DNA from: CAYMPW01 sp964392725
Lineage (GTDB): Archaea > Thermoplasmatota > Thermoplasmata > Methanomassiliicoccales > Methanomethylophilaceae
Assembly: GCA_964392725.1 (NCBI GenBank)
Contig: CAYMPW010000007.1
Location: 1-61,639, forward strand
Length of the DNA stretch: 61,639 nucleotides
Reading direction: 5' to 3'
Shown here: positions 43,504-51,485 of the stretch, piece by piece
Layout: each line of letters begins with the position of its first letter
Numbering within the stretch: position 1 is the stretch's first letter
The notes under the pieces: model-generated
Seen by the model: the letters and a program-made list of their open reading frames with translations, nothing else
Told to the model about the DNA's origin: nothing
Database searches by the model: none
Made by a program: the position numbers and the translations under genes

Positions 43504-44619
43504 ATGAGTCAGAACTTTGAATTACCTCCATCCCTCAGCATCTACGGAAATGAGGAAATCGCAAAAGATATTCTCTCCCGTATCTGGGGAAAAAGAGGAG
43601 TATTTACCTGCACAGTTGCCAATACAAAAACATCCACGATTCCAGGAGTTTCCGATGCCGGAGACACACCGGAACTTACTATGTTCACGCCTGCCGCAGA
43701 TGCAGAATTGTTGGTTCTCGGAAAGACGGTTTGCATGAAAGGCATTCCCATAAATCCCGGTGGAATTCCTACACCTGCAACTCTTACAAAAGCAGCTTTG
43801 AACCTTTCTAGCATGCCTTATTTCATCGTTAACGGTGGAACTGAAATTACACCAAATGTTCCTTGCTTCGAAGTAGGCGGATCTTGCGGTGAAAAAATCA
43901 TTACGGGAAAAGCTGTCAGTAATGTCGAAAGATGTTTTGAGCAGGGAAAGATTCTCGGTGAACTTCTTTCACAGAGTGCGGATTTCCTTATTGTGAGTGA
44001 AAGTTGTGCAGGTGGTACAACAACTGCTTTGGCTGTTTTAATGGCCATGGGAATTCTTAAAGAGAATCTTGTTAGCAGCAGTTCACCTAAAAATCCAAGG
44101 GAACTCAAAACAAAACTTGTGGAAGAAGCATTTGAGGCCGCGGGAATCAAAGCCGGAGAATTGGCCAATGATCCTTTGAGGGCCATTGAATGCGTTGGTG
44201 ACCCTATGATGCCTGCCGATGTAGGTATGATTATCGGTGCTGCCAAGCATGTTCCAGTCATTGTTGGTGGTGGAACTCAAATGGCCGCGGTTATTGCAGC
44301 TGCAGTTAAACTTGACCCTTCGATTATTGGAAATATTTTCCAGGGAACCACACGTTGGTTGATGAACGATCCCAACTCAAGCATGAGTAAAATCATGGAT
44401 TCAATTCACAAGGATGTGCCGATAGTTTATGTGAACATGGATTACAACAACAGCCCTTACGAAGGACTTCAGGCATATGAATGGGGATTCATCAAAGAAG
44501 GCGTGGGTTGTGGCGGAAGTTCTGTTGGAGCTATTGTCTCTACAGCCGGAAAAATAACCTGCGATGATCTTTTGGATGAAGTTCACAGACTTTACAAAGA
44601 AATCATGGGCTTCGAATAA
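43504..44619 (+). CDS. cobT: Archaeal nicotinate-nucleotide:base phosphoribosyltransferase
   Basis: 371 residues from the ATG at 43504; the open frame extends to 43354 but overlaps the previous gene, and a TATA-like cttatacata precedes 43504. Archaeal CobT family (TIGR00303 type): TPAADAELLVLGKTVCMKGIP, CFEVGGSCGEKIITGKAV, SESCAGGTTTALAVLMAMG and a late VYVNMDYNNSPYEGLQAYEWG. It makes alpha-ribazole phosphate for the lower ligand of cobamides. It converges on the minus-strand cobamide cluster across two hairpins. Confidence 0.88.
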   Translation: MSQNFELPPSLSIYGNEEIAKDILSRIWGKRGVFTCTVANTKTSTIPGVSDAGDTPELTMFTPAADAELLVLGKTVCMKGIPINPGGIPTPATLTKAALNLSSMPYFIVNGGTEITPNVPCFEVGGSCGEKIITGKAVSNVERCFEQGKILGELLSQSADFLIVSESCAGGTTTALAVLMAMGILKENLVSSSSPKNPRELKTKLVEEAFEAAGIKAGELANDPLRAIECVGDPMMPADVGMIIGAAKHVPVIVGGGTQMAAVIAAAVKLDPSIIGNIFQGTTRWLMNDPNSSMSKIMDSIHKDVPIVYVNMDYNNSPYEGLQAYEWGFIKEGVGCGGSSVGAIVSTAGKITCDDLLDEVHRLYKEIMGFE

Positions 44620-44628
44620 ACATATTAT

Positions 44629-44660
44629 CGCAGTGAGGGTAAACAACTGCCATCGCTGCG
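44629..44660 (+). terminator. Terminator hairpin after cobT
   Basis: cgcag / ctgcg outer arms extended by tga/tcg and ggg-like inner pairing, followed by atttttaaatttg. Confidence 0.5.
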
Positions 44661-44683
44661 ATTTTTAAATTTGTTTTGATAAA

Positions 44684-44701
44684 AAGACCCCGAAGGGTCT
44701 T
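44684..44701. terminator. Bidirectional hairpin with CGAA loop
   Basis: aagaccc-cgaa-gggtctt, a perfect 7-bp stem directly after the stop of the CobS-like gene (minus strand), with A- and T-rich flanks on both sides. Confidence 0.65.
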
Positions 44702-44703
44702 GT

Positions 44704-45843
44704 TTAAATTAAATGAATCAACAGGAAGATCGATATTGCTACGATAATAAACAAAAATGCACGTGAAAGTTCCACGGTTGCTACTATCGACTCTTCACCT
44801 ACTGAACCAAATTTCTTTGCAGCATAATATGAAATCAATTTTCCTAAAAGAATTGATGCTGCTAATGCTATCAACATTGTGACAAAGAATACAAGATATA
44901 CGGCATTGTTATAATTCAAACCTGCAATCTTAAATCCAATTAATACAACTCCGAGAGTTACCAATAATAAAACAATAGATATTATTGATGATTTAATCAA
45001 AGAGGATTTATTTGTATTGTCTGAAATGCCCTCGCCCGATCCAAATGATGCGGTTGCTACCATTGCATTATATGCTGTTATTTCTACAGCTCCGATACAG
45101 AATGCTAAGAATAAGCCTGCCTCGGCATACATTCCCAATGTAACCAAATATATGACTAAAACAACACCGAGGGCACCTGCTCCAATTGCTGTATCTTTCA
45201 TAACTCTGCTACATTTTTCAGGATTTCCAGGGCATAAGAACCCGTCTCCGAATCTAGCAAGACATCTTGAATTGAAAAAACCGTTCAAAATAAAAATTGC
45301 AGACAAAGCAAGTACAGCAACTGACATAGCTCCGAATTGAAGTAACTCAGTTGAAATGAATACAACAATCATTGCGACTAAACTTATTAGAAAACCTGCA
45401 ATGGGTGATAAAAATAACTTATCATTTATTGCTTTGATATTGCGTTCTTTTTTGTTTCCTAGTATTGTAAAGTATGAAAGTACAGACATAACAGATGCAG
45501 AATCGATAGAATCCATCAACTCAGAAGCAGTCATATGTTGAGAAGATTCTTCCGCCCTCTTATCTGTTTTAGAAGTCGATTCCTCTGCAACCGATGTTGT
45601 ATATTCACGCTCTTCGTATGACTCTTCTACAGAAAGTTGAGGTTCTTCTTCGATTGGTTCTGAAACTTCCGGATAATTTTCTTTCACAGGCGTTGTACTC
45701 ACCACTACCTGAGATTTTTCAATAACAATCGTTTCTTCCTCTTCAACTAGATTATCTGATTTGTCTTTATTTTCCGCATTCTTTTTAGAAGCATCATACA
45801 CTTGAATCCTGGATAGCATATCATCTTCTGAATTTCCACTCAT
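44704..45843 (-). CDS. CobS-like membrane protein with lost metal-binding motif
   Basis: 379 residues. The C-terminal part (about 115-379) aligns with the CobS at 46558-47400 along its whole length, including FGDGFLC, KDTAIGAGALGV and AYNAMVATASFG, with the same membrane helices. The metal motif HFDGLVDFGDG of CobS is NSRCLARFGDG here (residues 191-201): the His is Asn and two Asp are Arg. An N-terminal tail of about 115 residues is acidic and low-complexity, with no counterpart in CobS. It is probably catalytically inactive and may serve as a structural or regulatory partner of CobS. Separate promoter region of 94 bp. Confidence 0.8.
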   Translation of the reverse strand: MSGNSEDDMLSRIQVYDASKKNAENKDKSDNLVEEEETIVIEKSQVVVSTTPVKENYPEVSEPIEEEPQLSVEESYEEREYTTSVAEESTSKTDKRAEESSQHMTASELMDSIDSASVMSVLSYFTILGNKKERNIKAINDKLFLSPIAGFLISLVAMIVVFISTELLQFGAMSVAVLALSAIFILNGFFNSRCLARFGDGFLCPGNPEKCSRVMKDTAIGAGALGVVLVIYLVTLGMYAEAGLFLAFCIGAVEITAYNAMVATASFGSGEGISDNTNKSSLIKSSIISIVLLLVTLGVVLIGFKIAGLNYNNAVYLVFFVTMLIALAASILLGKLISYYAAKKFGSVGEESIVATVELSRAFLFIIVAISIFLLIHLI

Positions 45844-45937
45844 ATCTCCTCACCTCACCAAACCTATTGAATTTATTTCCAATACAGTTTAAGTAAAAGG
45901 TTATATGTTAATAAAAATATCTAAGAATAATTTACAA

Positions 45938-46543
45938 TTATTCACGGAAATATGTACGTGCCAGTTGAAGTTCTGACATTGTGTTGACATTAATTGCGAT
46001 TTCAAACCAATTTGTCTGCAATGGGAATTCTTTTAGATATTCTCCGGACAAGGTACGTTTTCTATCCATAATCGAAAGACCGGAATAAACCCAAGATTTT
46101 CCTTCGATTTCACTTGTATATGATGGAACAATTCCCGCTGCTTTTACCGCATCTACATCGACCAAAGCAACAACGGATTCCATCTCCTCTTCGTTAAACA
46201 TTTCAATCATGGAATTGACTGCGGATTCTGTTAAGAGTGGTAAATCGGAAGGAGTTACAAAAACAAAATCCGAGTCCAATTCTCTCAAAGATTCATGAAG
46301 ATCGTCCATGAAACTTTCACCGGATGTTAGTTTTACTTCTATTCCTAGTGATTTTAGGTATTTGCATGTCTCAGGTGTATTATCACTTACAGATACCAAA
46401 ATACGATCGATATGAGGAGATGCTTTGAGAGCGTTTATTACCCTCATTACAGTTGGTTGTCCTCCTATATCCAACATAGGTTTCTCGATACCACATCTTC
46501 CCATACGGGTACCTTTTCCACCTGCATTAACAACTGCATCCAT
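45938..46543 (-). CDS. cobY: GTP:adenosylcobinamide-phosphate guanylyltransferase
   Basis: 201 residues. Nucleotidyltransferase fold with NAGGKGTRMG at the start and a Lys in GIEKPMLDIGG; FVTPSDLPLL holds the metal Asp. This is the archaeal CobY that replaces bacterial CobU; it lacks kinase motifs. It activates adenosylcobinamide phosphate with GTP before CobS. 14 bp after cobS in the same operon. Confidence 0.92.
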   Translation of the reverse strand: MDAVVNAGGKGTRMGRCGIEKPMLDIGGQPTVMRVINALKASPHIDRILVSVSDNTPETCKYLKSLGIEVKLTSGESFMDDLHESLRELDSDFVFVTPSDLPLLTESAVNSMIEMFNEEEMESVVALVDVDAVKAAGIVPSYTSEIEGKSWVYSGLSIMDRKRTLSGEYLKEFPLQTNWFEIAINVNTMSELQLARTYFRE

Positions 46544-46557
46544 TGTTTAAATCACCA

Positions 46558-47400
46558 TCATAAAATCATAACCATTGCGTAGAAGAATATCAACATACAC
46601 GCACGGGATATTTCGTTTGTAGCACCAAGAATGTCTCCATTGACCATTTCGAATCTTTTGTTTGAATAACTTGCCATAAGCTTTCCGATTATAATTGATA
46701 CGAGTGTAGTCAGCAGAATTACGATAGTTAAAACACCGGCCGAATCTGCTAATAAAGACAATCCCAAACCATTGAAAACCACCAACAGCAACAGGAATGC
46801 GGCAAATGCTAAAACCAAAGAAATCAACGTTGAATAAATCAAACTCTTTATGGTTGTATTCTTAACCTGATATCCGGCCATTCCGTTTCCGGGAACTCCG
46901 AATGCTGCTGCGGATACCATGGCATTACGCGTCAATATTTCTACAACCATTATTGAAAGTCCCAACAATAAACCCATTGAAGAAAACATAGCGAAAGATA
47001 TGAGAGTTATTACCAAAGCAACGGCAAGTCCTCCGGCTCCGATTGTACTGTCTTTCAATGCAATTAATCTCTTCTCCATACTGCTTTCACAAAGGAATCC
47101 GTCTCCGAAATCAACCAATCCGTCGAAGTGAAGGAAACGTGTAGCCAAAAGAAGAATCGCGATTGTAAATGCGGCAAGAGCGATTCCTCCGAAGTTGAAT
47201 CCGAAATTTGCGATAAGAACAACAACGGTAGCACACAAACCAACCAAGAATCCGACAATAGGAACAAGATGGAAATTACGATCCATGGCATTGATATCAC
47301 GTTCGGTAATATCGAGACGGAAAATCATGAAAAATGATAGCATAGCCTTGAGTGCCGACAATGCGCCTGCTTGCTTTACTAAAACTTTCGAATCGTCCAT
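46558..47400 (-). CDS. cobS: Adenosylcobinamide-GDP ribazoletransferase (cobalamin synthase)
   Basis: 280 residues with about seven membrane helices. The catalytic metal motif HFDGLVDFGDG (residues 91-101) is intact, as are KDSTIGAGGLAV and TRNAMVSAAAFG. Joins adenosylcobinamide-GDP with alpha-ribazole (phosphate) to finish the cobamide, at the membrane. One base from cbiZ and 14 from cobY, so firmly within the operon. Its degenerate paralogue follows at 44704. Confidence 0.94.
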   Translation of the reverse strand: MDDSKVLVKQAGALSALKAMLSFFMIFRLDITERDINAMDRNFHLVPIVGFLVGLCATVVVLIANFGFNFGGIALAAFTIAILLLATRFLHFDGLVDFGDGFLCESSMEKRLIALKDSTIGAGGLAVALVITLISFAMFSSMGLLLGLSIMVVEILTRNAMVSAAAFGVPGNGMAGYQVKNTTIKSLIYSTLISLVLAFAAFLLLLVVFNGLGLSLLADSAGVLTIVILLTTLVSIIIGKLMASYSNKRFEMVNGDILGATNEISRACMLIFFYAMVMIL

Positions 47401-47401
47401 T

Positions 47402-48457
47402 TTATTCCTCCATGTATTTTTCAGTTAAACCAGAGATAATTCCGGATATAATAGGTGAGATAAACACACCTAAATCTTTTGAAATAAGATTTGAAATCGT
47501 AATATAATTTTCGGAAGAGTTGGAAATACTTTTTGCAATTAATTTTCCTAATTCTTCGGGAAGATTGTTGAAATCATACGAAGACAAACGTTTTTGATCA
47601 TATGATTTCTGCAAAGAAATCAACGCTTCCGTTGTATCTTTGACAACGCCGTTGGATTCTAAATCTTCAAACATTTCCATGTATACAACATGGTTTAGGG
47701 ATTGAACACAATCCAATGACTCTTTCCAAATGAGTTCGGGACTTATCCCTACGGAGGACAGCAGCTCCATTAATGTCAAAGGAACGGGATAATCTCCGCG
47801 TTTTACAAGGGCCTCACAGACCCCGTCACGGACAGAACGAGCAACAGATATGCCCAAGGTTGTTCCTGTTCCGGAATAACCCACACGGTCTTCCGAGATT
47901 GGAGAAACAATTGCTACAGCATCGGACGTTGTACCTGTTTCTTCATAACCCATATAATGCATTGCGGCAGACTTCGCTTCGGTTATCGGAAGCATAAGAT
48001 TGATTTTTCCTATTTCCGACAATGCAACAGGGGATATTGCAATGATGTTTATTGTTCCGGCAAGATTTGCGGCTCTTTCCGCAGAGATACGGGATCTCTT
48101 TGCCCAATCTTTGAGAAGCTCTCCCGCAATTACATGGTTACTAAGACCTGCGGTAACGAAAGCTTCTGTTTTCATGCCTTCATAATCGGTTTTTGTATTC
48201 GAAAATACGTATTTTACTTCTGCAGCCGTCATAAATCCGACTGCATCCGAAGGTAATCCCAAAGCGGATCTTACCGAATCCGCATGTTCGGGAGGATTAT
48301 CATGCATGTAGTTTTTGGAAACTTCCATAATGAAAAGAGTGTCTGTTTCTGTCGTTCCTCCGTTGTATACCGCAGAACTGAACACTTCCATTCTCTCATT
48401 CAAATGAATTATGGCTACAGGGAATCCGTCATACTCTACGATTTCAGAACTGATCAT
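47402..48457 (-). CDS. cbiZ: Adenosylcobinamide amidohydrolase CbiZ, with C-terminal extension
   Basis: 351 residues. Residues about 1-230 are the CbiZ domain (YNGGTTETDTLFIMEV, AFVTAGLSNHV, INIIAISPVALSEIGKINLMLPITEAKSAAMH, SGTGTTLG). It cuts the aminopropanol arm from imported cobinamides or cobamides to give cobyric acid, which CbiB then rebuilds. The final ~120 residues are helical and not part of the usual domain; I recognise no family. Overlaps cbiB by 4 bp (ATGA) and cobS by one base spacing. Its presence shows salvage and remodelling. Confidence 0.9.
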   Translation of the reverse strand: MISSEIVEYDGFPVAIIHLNERMEVFSSAVYNGGTTETDTLFIMEVSKNYMHDNPPEHADSVRSALGLPSDAVGFMTAAEVKYVFSNTKTDYEGMKTEAFVTAGLSNHVIAGELLKDWAKRSRISAERAANLAGTINIIAISPVALSEIGKINLMLPITEAKSAAMHYMGYEETGTTSDAVAIVSPISEDRVGYSGTGTTLGISVARSVRDGVCEALVKRGDYPVPLTLMELLSSVGISPELIWKESLDCVQSLNHVVYMEMFEDLESNGVVKDTTEALISLQKSYDQKRLSSYDFNNLPEELGKLIAKSISNSSENYITISNLISKDLGVFISPIISGIISGLTEKYMEE

Positions 48458-49410
48458 AACAAACCTCCAATGAAATTAATCAATAAATTTTCAAAAAATA
48501 ACTGTACGTGAACTCCCGCAAAAACGAACAAAGGAAGCATAATGGCACATATAAAAATGATTGAGGATACTTCGATTAAGAGATAACAACGGGATATATC
48601 CTTTGGAGTTGGCATAGGACCTGTTCCCATAACATATTCTCCTTTCTTTTCCATTGATATTCCCAATGCCGCCGCGGTTGCGGTCATAGACCATCCGCTA
48701 TTCGGACTTGGAGTCTTTGTATGCTCTTTCATTGCCGCGGATATCACTCCGCGCCAATTCATACGAAGTATAAATGCGGCGATTGCTACAAAAATCGGAG
48801 AGATTCTTGCAGTTAAGAAACCCAAAATATCATCAAACTTCGCGGGGAAGTATCCCAAGTCTCCATATTTTTCATTAAGATATCCCCACATGGCATCCAT
48901 GAGATTTGCACATCTGAAAAGTACCGCTCCGGGAAGACCCAGAAGTCCCATGAAAAATGTTGGGGAAAATACACTGTCTACGAGATTTTCGGATATTGTT
49001 TCACAACAGGATGATGCGATGTGTTCGGAATCCATTCCTTTTGTGTTACGGCTTACGATCATCTGAACTTTGGATGCCGCATCCTCGATATTTCCGTCTT
49101 CCAAATCTTTACGGATCGGTTTGCAATGACGACGGAACGAAAATGCCGAGAATGTAATCTTCAATAAAACCGCAGATACTATAATCCACGGAATTTCTCC
49201 GAGATAGTAACGGGTAGCCGCAGATATTGCGATACCCGCAAAGGAGAATAAAACGAATACGAAAAGATAGGACAGGAATCCTTTGAATCTTGTCGAGTGT
49301 TTTCCTTTACGGTTTATGTGTTTATCGAACCATGAAAGAATGTTTCCCATCCATCTCAGAGGATGAATACAATTTGGAACATCTCCGATTATTGCGTCGA
49401 TGAGCAGCAC
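48454..49410 (-). CDS. cbiB: Adenosylcobinamide-phosphate synthase
   Basis: 318 residues, membrane protein with about five helices. Family landmarks: DAIIGDVPNCIHPLRWMGN at the start, IASSCCETISENLVDSVFSP and FFMGLLGLPGAVLFRCANLMDAM in the middle, and SPNSGWSMTATAAALGI later. Attaches aminopropanol phosphate (from CobD) to adenosylcobyric acid. Overlaps cbiZ by 4 bp. An ATG at 49410 is retained although slightly earlier starts cannot be excluded. Confidence 0.93.
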   Translation of the reverse strand: MLLIDAIIGDVPNCIHPLRWMGNILSWFDKHINRKGKHSTRFKGFLSYLFVFVLFSFAGIAISAATRYYLGEIPWIIVSAVLLKITFSAFSFRRHCKPIRKDLEDGNIEDAASKVQMIVSRNTKGMDSEHIASSCCETISENLVDSVFSPTFFMGLLGLPGAVLFRCANLMDAMWGYLNEKYGDLGYFPAKFDDILGFLTARISPIFVAIAAFILRMNWRGVISAAMKEHTKTPSPNSGWSMTATAAALGISMEKKGEYVMGTGPMPTPKDISRCYLLIEVSSIIFICAIMLPLFVFAGVHVQLFFENLLINFIGGLL

Positions 49411-49453
49411 GCCCAGAACAATAAGTGATGCGGATATCCAAAGTTCGATAATA

Positions 49454-50566
49454 TCACAATCCCATTTCCGACATTACTTTTGATACTGCAGAAACAAAAA
49501 GATCGTTACGAGCTTTATCTTTGACACTGAATCTTACAAACCATTCAAAAGGTTCACCGAAAGATGCACAGTCACGAACCATGATTCCGTGTTTCAACAT
49601 TTTTTCCTGGAATTCGGAACATTTTATTCCCAATGATTTGAGTGAACAGAAGTAGAAGAAAGAATCGGATACATCTCCGACAGGGAATCCGAGATCTTTG
49701 AGTTGTTCATTCATATTCTTGGATTCTTCGGCCATGATTCTTGCTGCTTCATCTACATAATGCATACGAGTAGCGATTAATTCGTTGGCAACCGTTTGTT
49801 CAACTTGACCCACATTCCATGTCATGCGAACCTTTTCCATTTCTGAAATTATGGAAGGATTTGAGAATCCGAATCCGATTCTGATTCCCGGGATCGCAAA
49901 TGATTTGGTTAAGGAACCTGCAACGACAAGGTTTGAGAATTTGGTAACGTATCTTGCACAGGATACTTCGCTATAATTTTCAACAAGTTCCAACAAAGTT
50001 TCATCCAAGAACACCAAAACATCGGATTTTTCGCATTCTTCTACGATTTCCAAAATCTTGTCTCTTGGTTCCACTCTTCCCGTAGGATTATTTGGATTAC
50101 AGATGTAAACTGCTTTTGCACCCAATTTTATCTGTTCCGTAATAGCATTTCTATCAATACGGAAGTCGTTTTCTTCTGTTAAATTATTGAAAACAACATT
50201 TGCTCCGACGATTTTACATTGCTGAGTATATTCTGCAAAAGAGGGACGGTGCATTACCACTCTGTCGCCGGGTGAGAAAAAGGTATTCGGAAAATTGCGT
50301 ATGATGTCGGAGGATCCGGCACCGATCGTTATGCATTTTTCCGGAATACCAAATACTTGAGAAATTGTATTTTTTAATTCAGTACAATAGTCATCAGGAT
50401 AGTGACCGATATCGGAAACTGCTTTCTGCATTATTTCCGACAAGTCTTCGGGAGGTCCGAATGGATTGAGGTTGTGACTATAGTCTTCAACCTTTCCTTG
50501 TTTCCATGCCTGTCCGCCGTGAACGGTTTTCGGAAGGTCTCCCAATTCTTTTCTGGACTGAATCAT
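49454..50566 (-). CDS. cobD: Threonine-phosphate decarboxylase (HisC-like)
   Basis: 370 residues, fold-type I PLP enzyme. TVHGGQAWKQGKVEDYSHNLNPFGPP is typical of CobD rather than HisC, and the PLP Lys is in GSLTKSFAIPGIRIGF. Makes aminopropanol phosphate from threonine phosphate for CbiB. First gene of the biosynthetic operon; a true hisC exists at 31103, which supports this role. Upstream lies ggatt-aat-aatcc (50591-50603), a possible operator. Confidence 0.88.
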   Translation of the reverse strand: MIQSRKELGDLPKTVHGGQAWKQGKVEDYSHNLNPFGPPEDLSEIMQKAVSDIGHYPDDYCTELKNTISQVFGIPEKCITIGAGSSDIIRNFPNTFFSPGDRVVMHRPSFAEYTQQCKIVGANVVFNNLTEENDFRIDRNAITEQIKLGAKAVYICNPNNPTGRVEPRDKILEIVEECEKSDVLVFLDETLLELVENYSEVSCARYVTKFSNLVVAGSLTKSFAIPGIRIGFGFSNPSIISEMEKVRMTWNVGQVEQTVANELIATRMHYVDEAARIMAEESKNMNEQLKDLGFPVGDVSDSFFYFCSLKSLGIKCSEFQEKMLKHGIMVRDCASFGEPFEWFVRFSVKDKARNDLFVSAVSKVMSEMGL

Positions 50567-50684
50567 CTAATCAATCTGGTTATGATGGATGGATTAATAA
50601 TCCTTACTGTTTACAATTTTTTTAGTTTATCAAAAATATCGACAGAATAGTTCATATTTCACATATTAGTACCCAGATATTGAT

Positions 50685-51485
50685 TTACTCCTTCTTCGGC
50701 ATGTGATATCTTTTTGGAAGAACGAACAATTCTCCATCGTTATCAAACCCAACGGAAGCGGAAACTTCATAAACATCTTCAATCAGCTGAGATGTGATTA
50801 CTTCTTTTGGTTTTCCTATTGCAACTATGTTTCCTTTCTTCATAATAATACAAAGATCGCAATACCTTGCCATCAGCGAAATATCATGTTCAGCCACAAG
50901 AATAGTCATATCTTTTTTTACCATCGCGGTAAGATATTCCATAACTTCAAGTTTGTATTTCATATCCAAATGTGAAGTTGGTTCATCGACTAACATCAAT
51001 CTTGGTTCCTGAACATACGCTTTTGCAATCAAAACACGTTGACGTTCTCCCGAAGATAACATATTTAACTGTCTATTTTGTAAATGATCTATACCAAATT
51101 TTTTCAGTGTTTCTACAACTAAAGATTCGTCTTCTTCCGGTTCCCACCAAATATTTTTGAGATGAGGATATCTTCCGAGCATTACGGTTTCATAAACGGT
51201 AAGTCCGAAACTTGCTTTCAGCTCTGCTGGAACATTAGAGACTATTTTGGAAACTTCCAACGGAGTTTTTTCCAATACGGATTCTCCATCAATCTCGATT
51301 TCACCACTTGTAGGTTCATGCATTCTGTTGATGCATTTCATCATGGTAGTTTTACCACAACCGTTTGGTCCGATTAAACCGACTAACATTCCCGAAGGTA
51401 TCGAGTATGAAACATCGTGAACTGCATGATATCCATTATCGTATACTTTGTTGAGATTCTTAATTGTTAAAAGTGGATTATCCAT
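50685..51485 (-). CDS. btuD: Cobamide ABC transporter ATP-binding protein
   Basis: 266 residues from the ATG at 51485, preceded by a strong ribosome-binding site (gggagg) that lies inside the end of the permease gene; a longer frame to 51521 would ignore it. Walker A GPNGCGKTTMM, signature LSSGERQRVLIAKA, Walker B LMLVDEPTSHLD, then AEHD. FecE/BtuD type, cytoplasmic. Overlaps the permease fusion gene and completes the importer. Confidence 0.9.
   Translation of the reverse strand: MDNPLLTIKNLNKVYDNGYHAVHDVSYSIPSGMLVGLIGPNGCGKTTMMKCINRMHEPTSGEIEIDGESVLEKTPLEVSKIVSNVPAELKASFGLTVYETVMLGRYPHLKNIWWEPEEDESLVVETLKKFGIDHLQNRQLNMLSSGERQRVLIAKAYVQEPRLMLVDEPTSHLDMKYKLEVMEYLTAMVKKDMTILVAEHDISLMARYCDLCIIMKKGNIVAIGKPKEVITSQLIEDVYEVSASVGFDNDGELFVLPKRYHMPKKE

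Noticed and set aside
49454..50566. Second histidinol-phosphate aminotransferase
   Set aside because: The HGGQ-type N-terminus and position next to cbiB indicate CobD.
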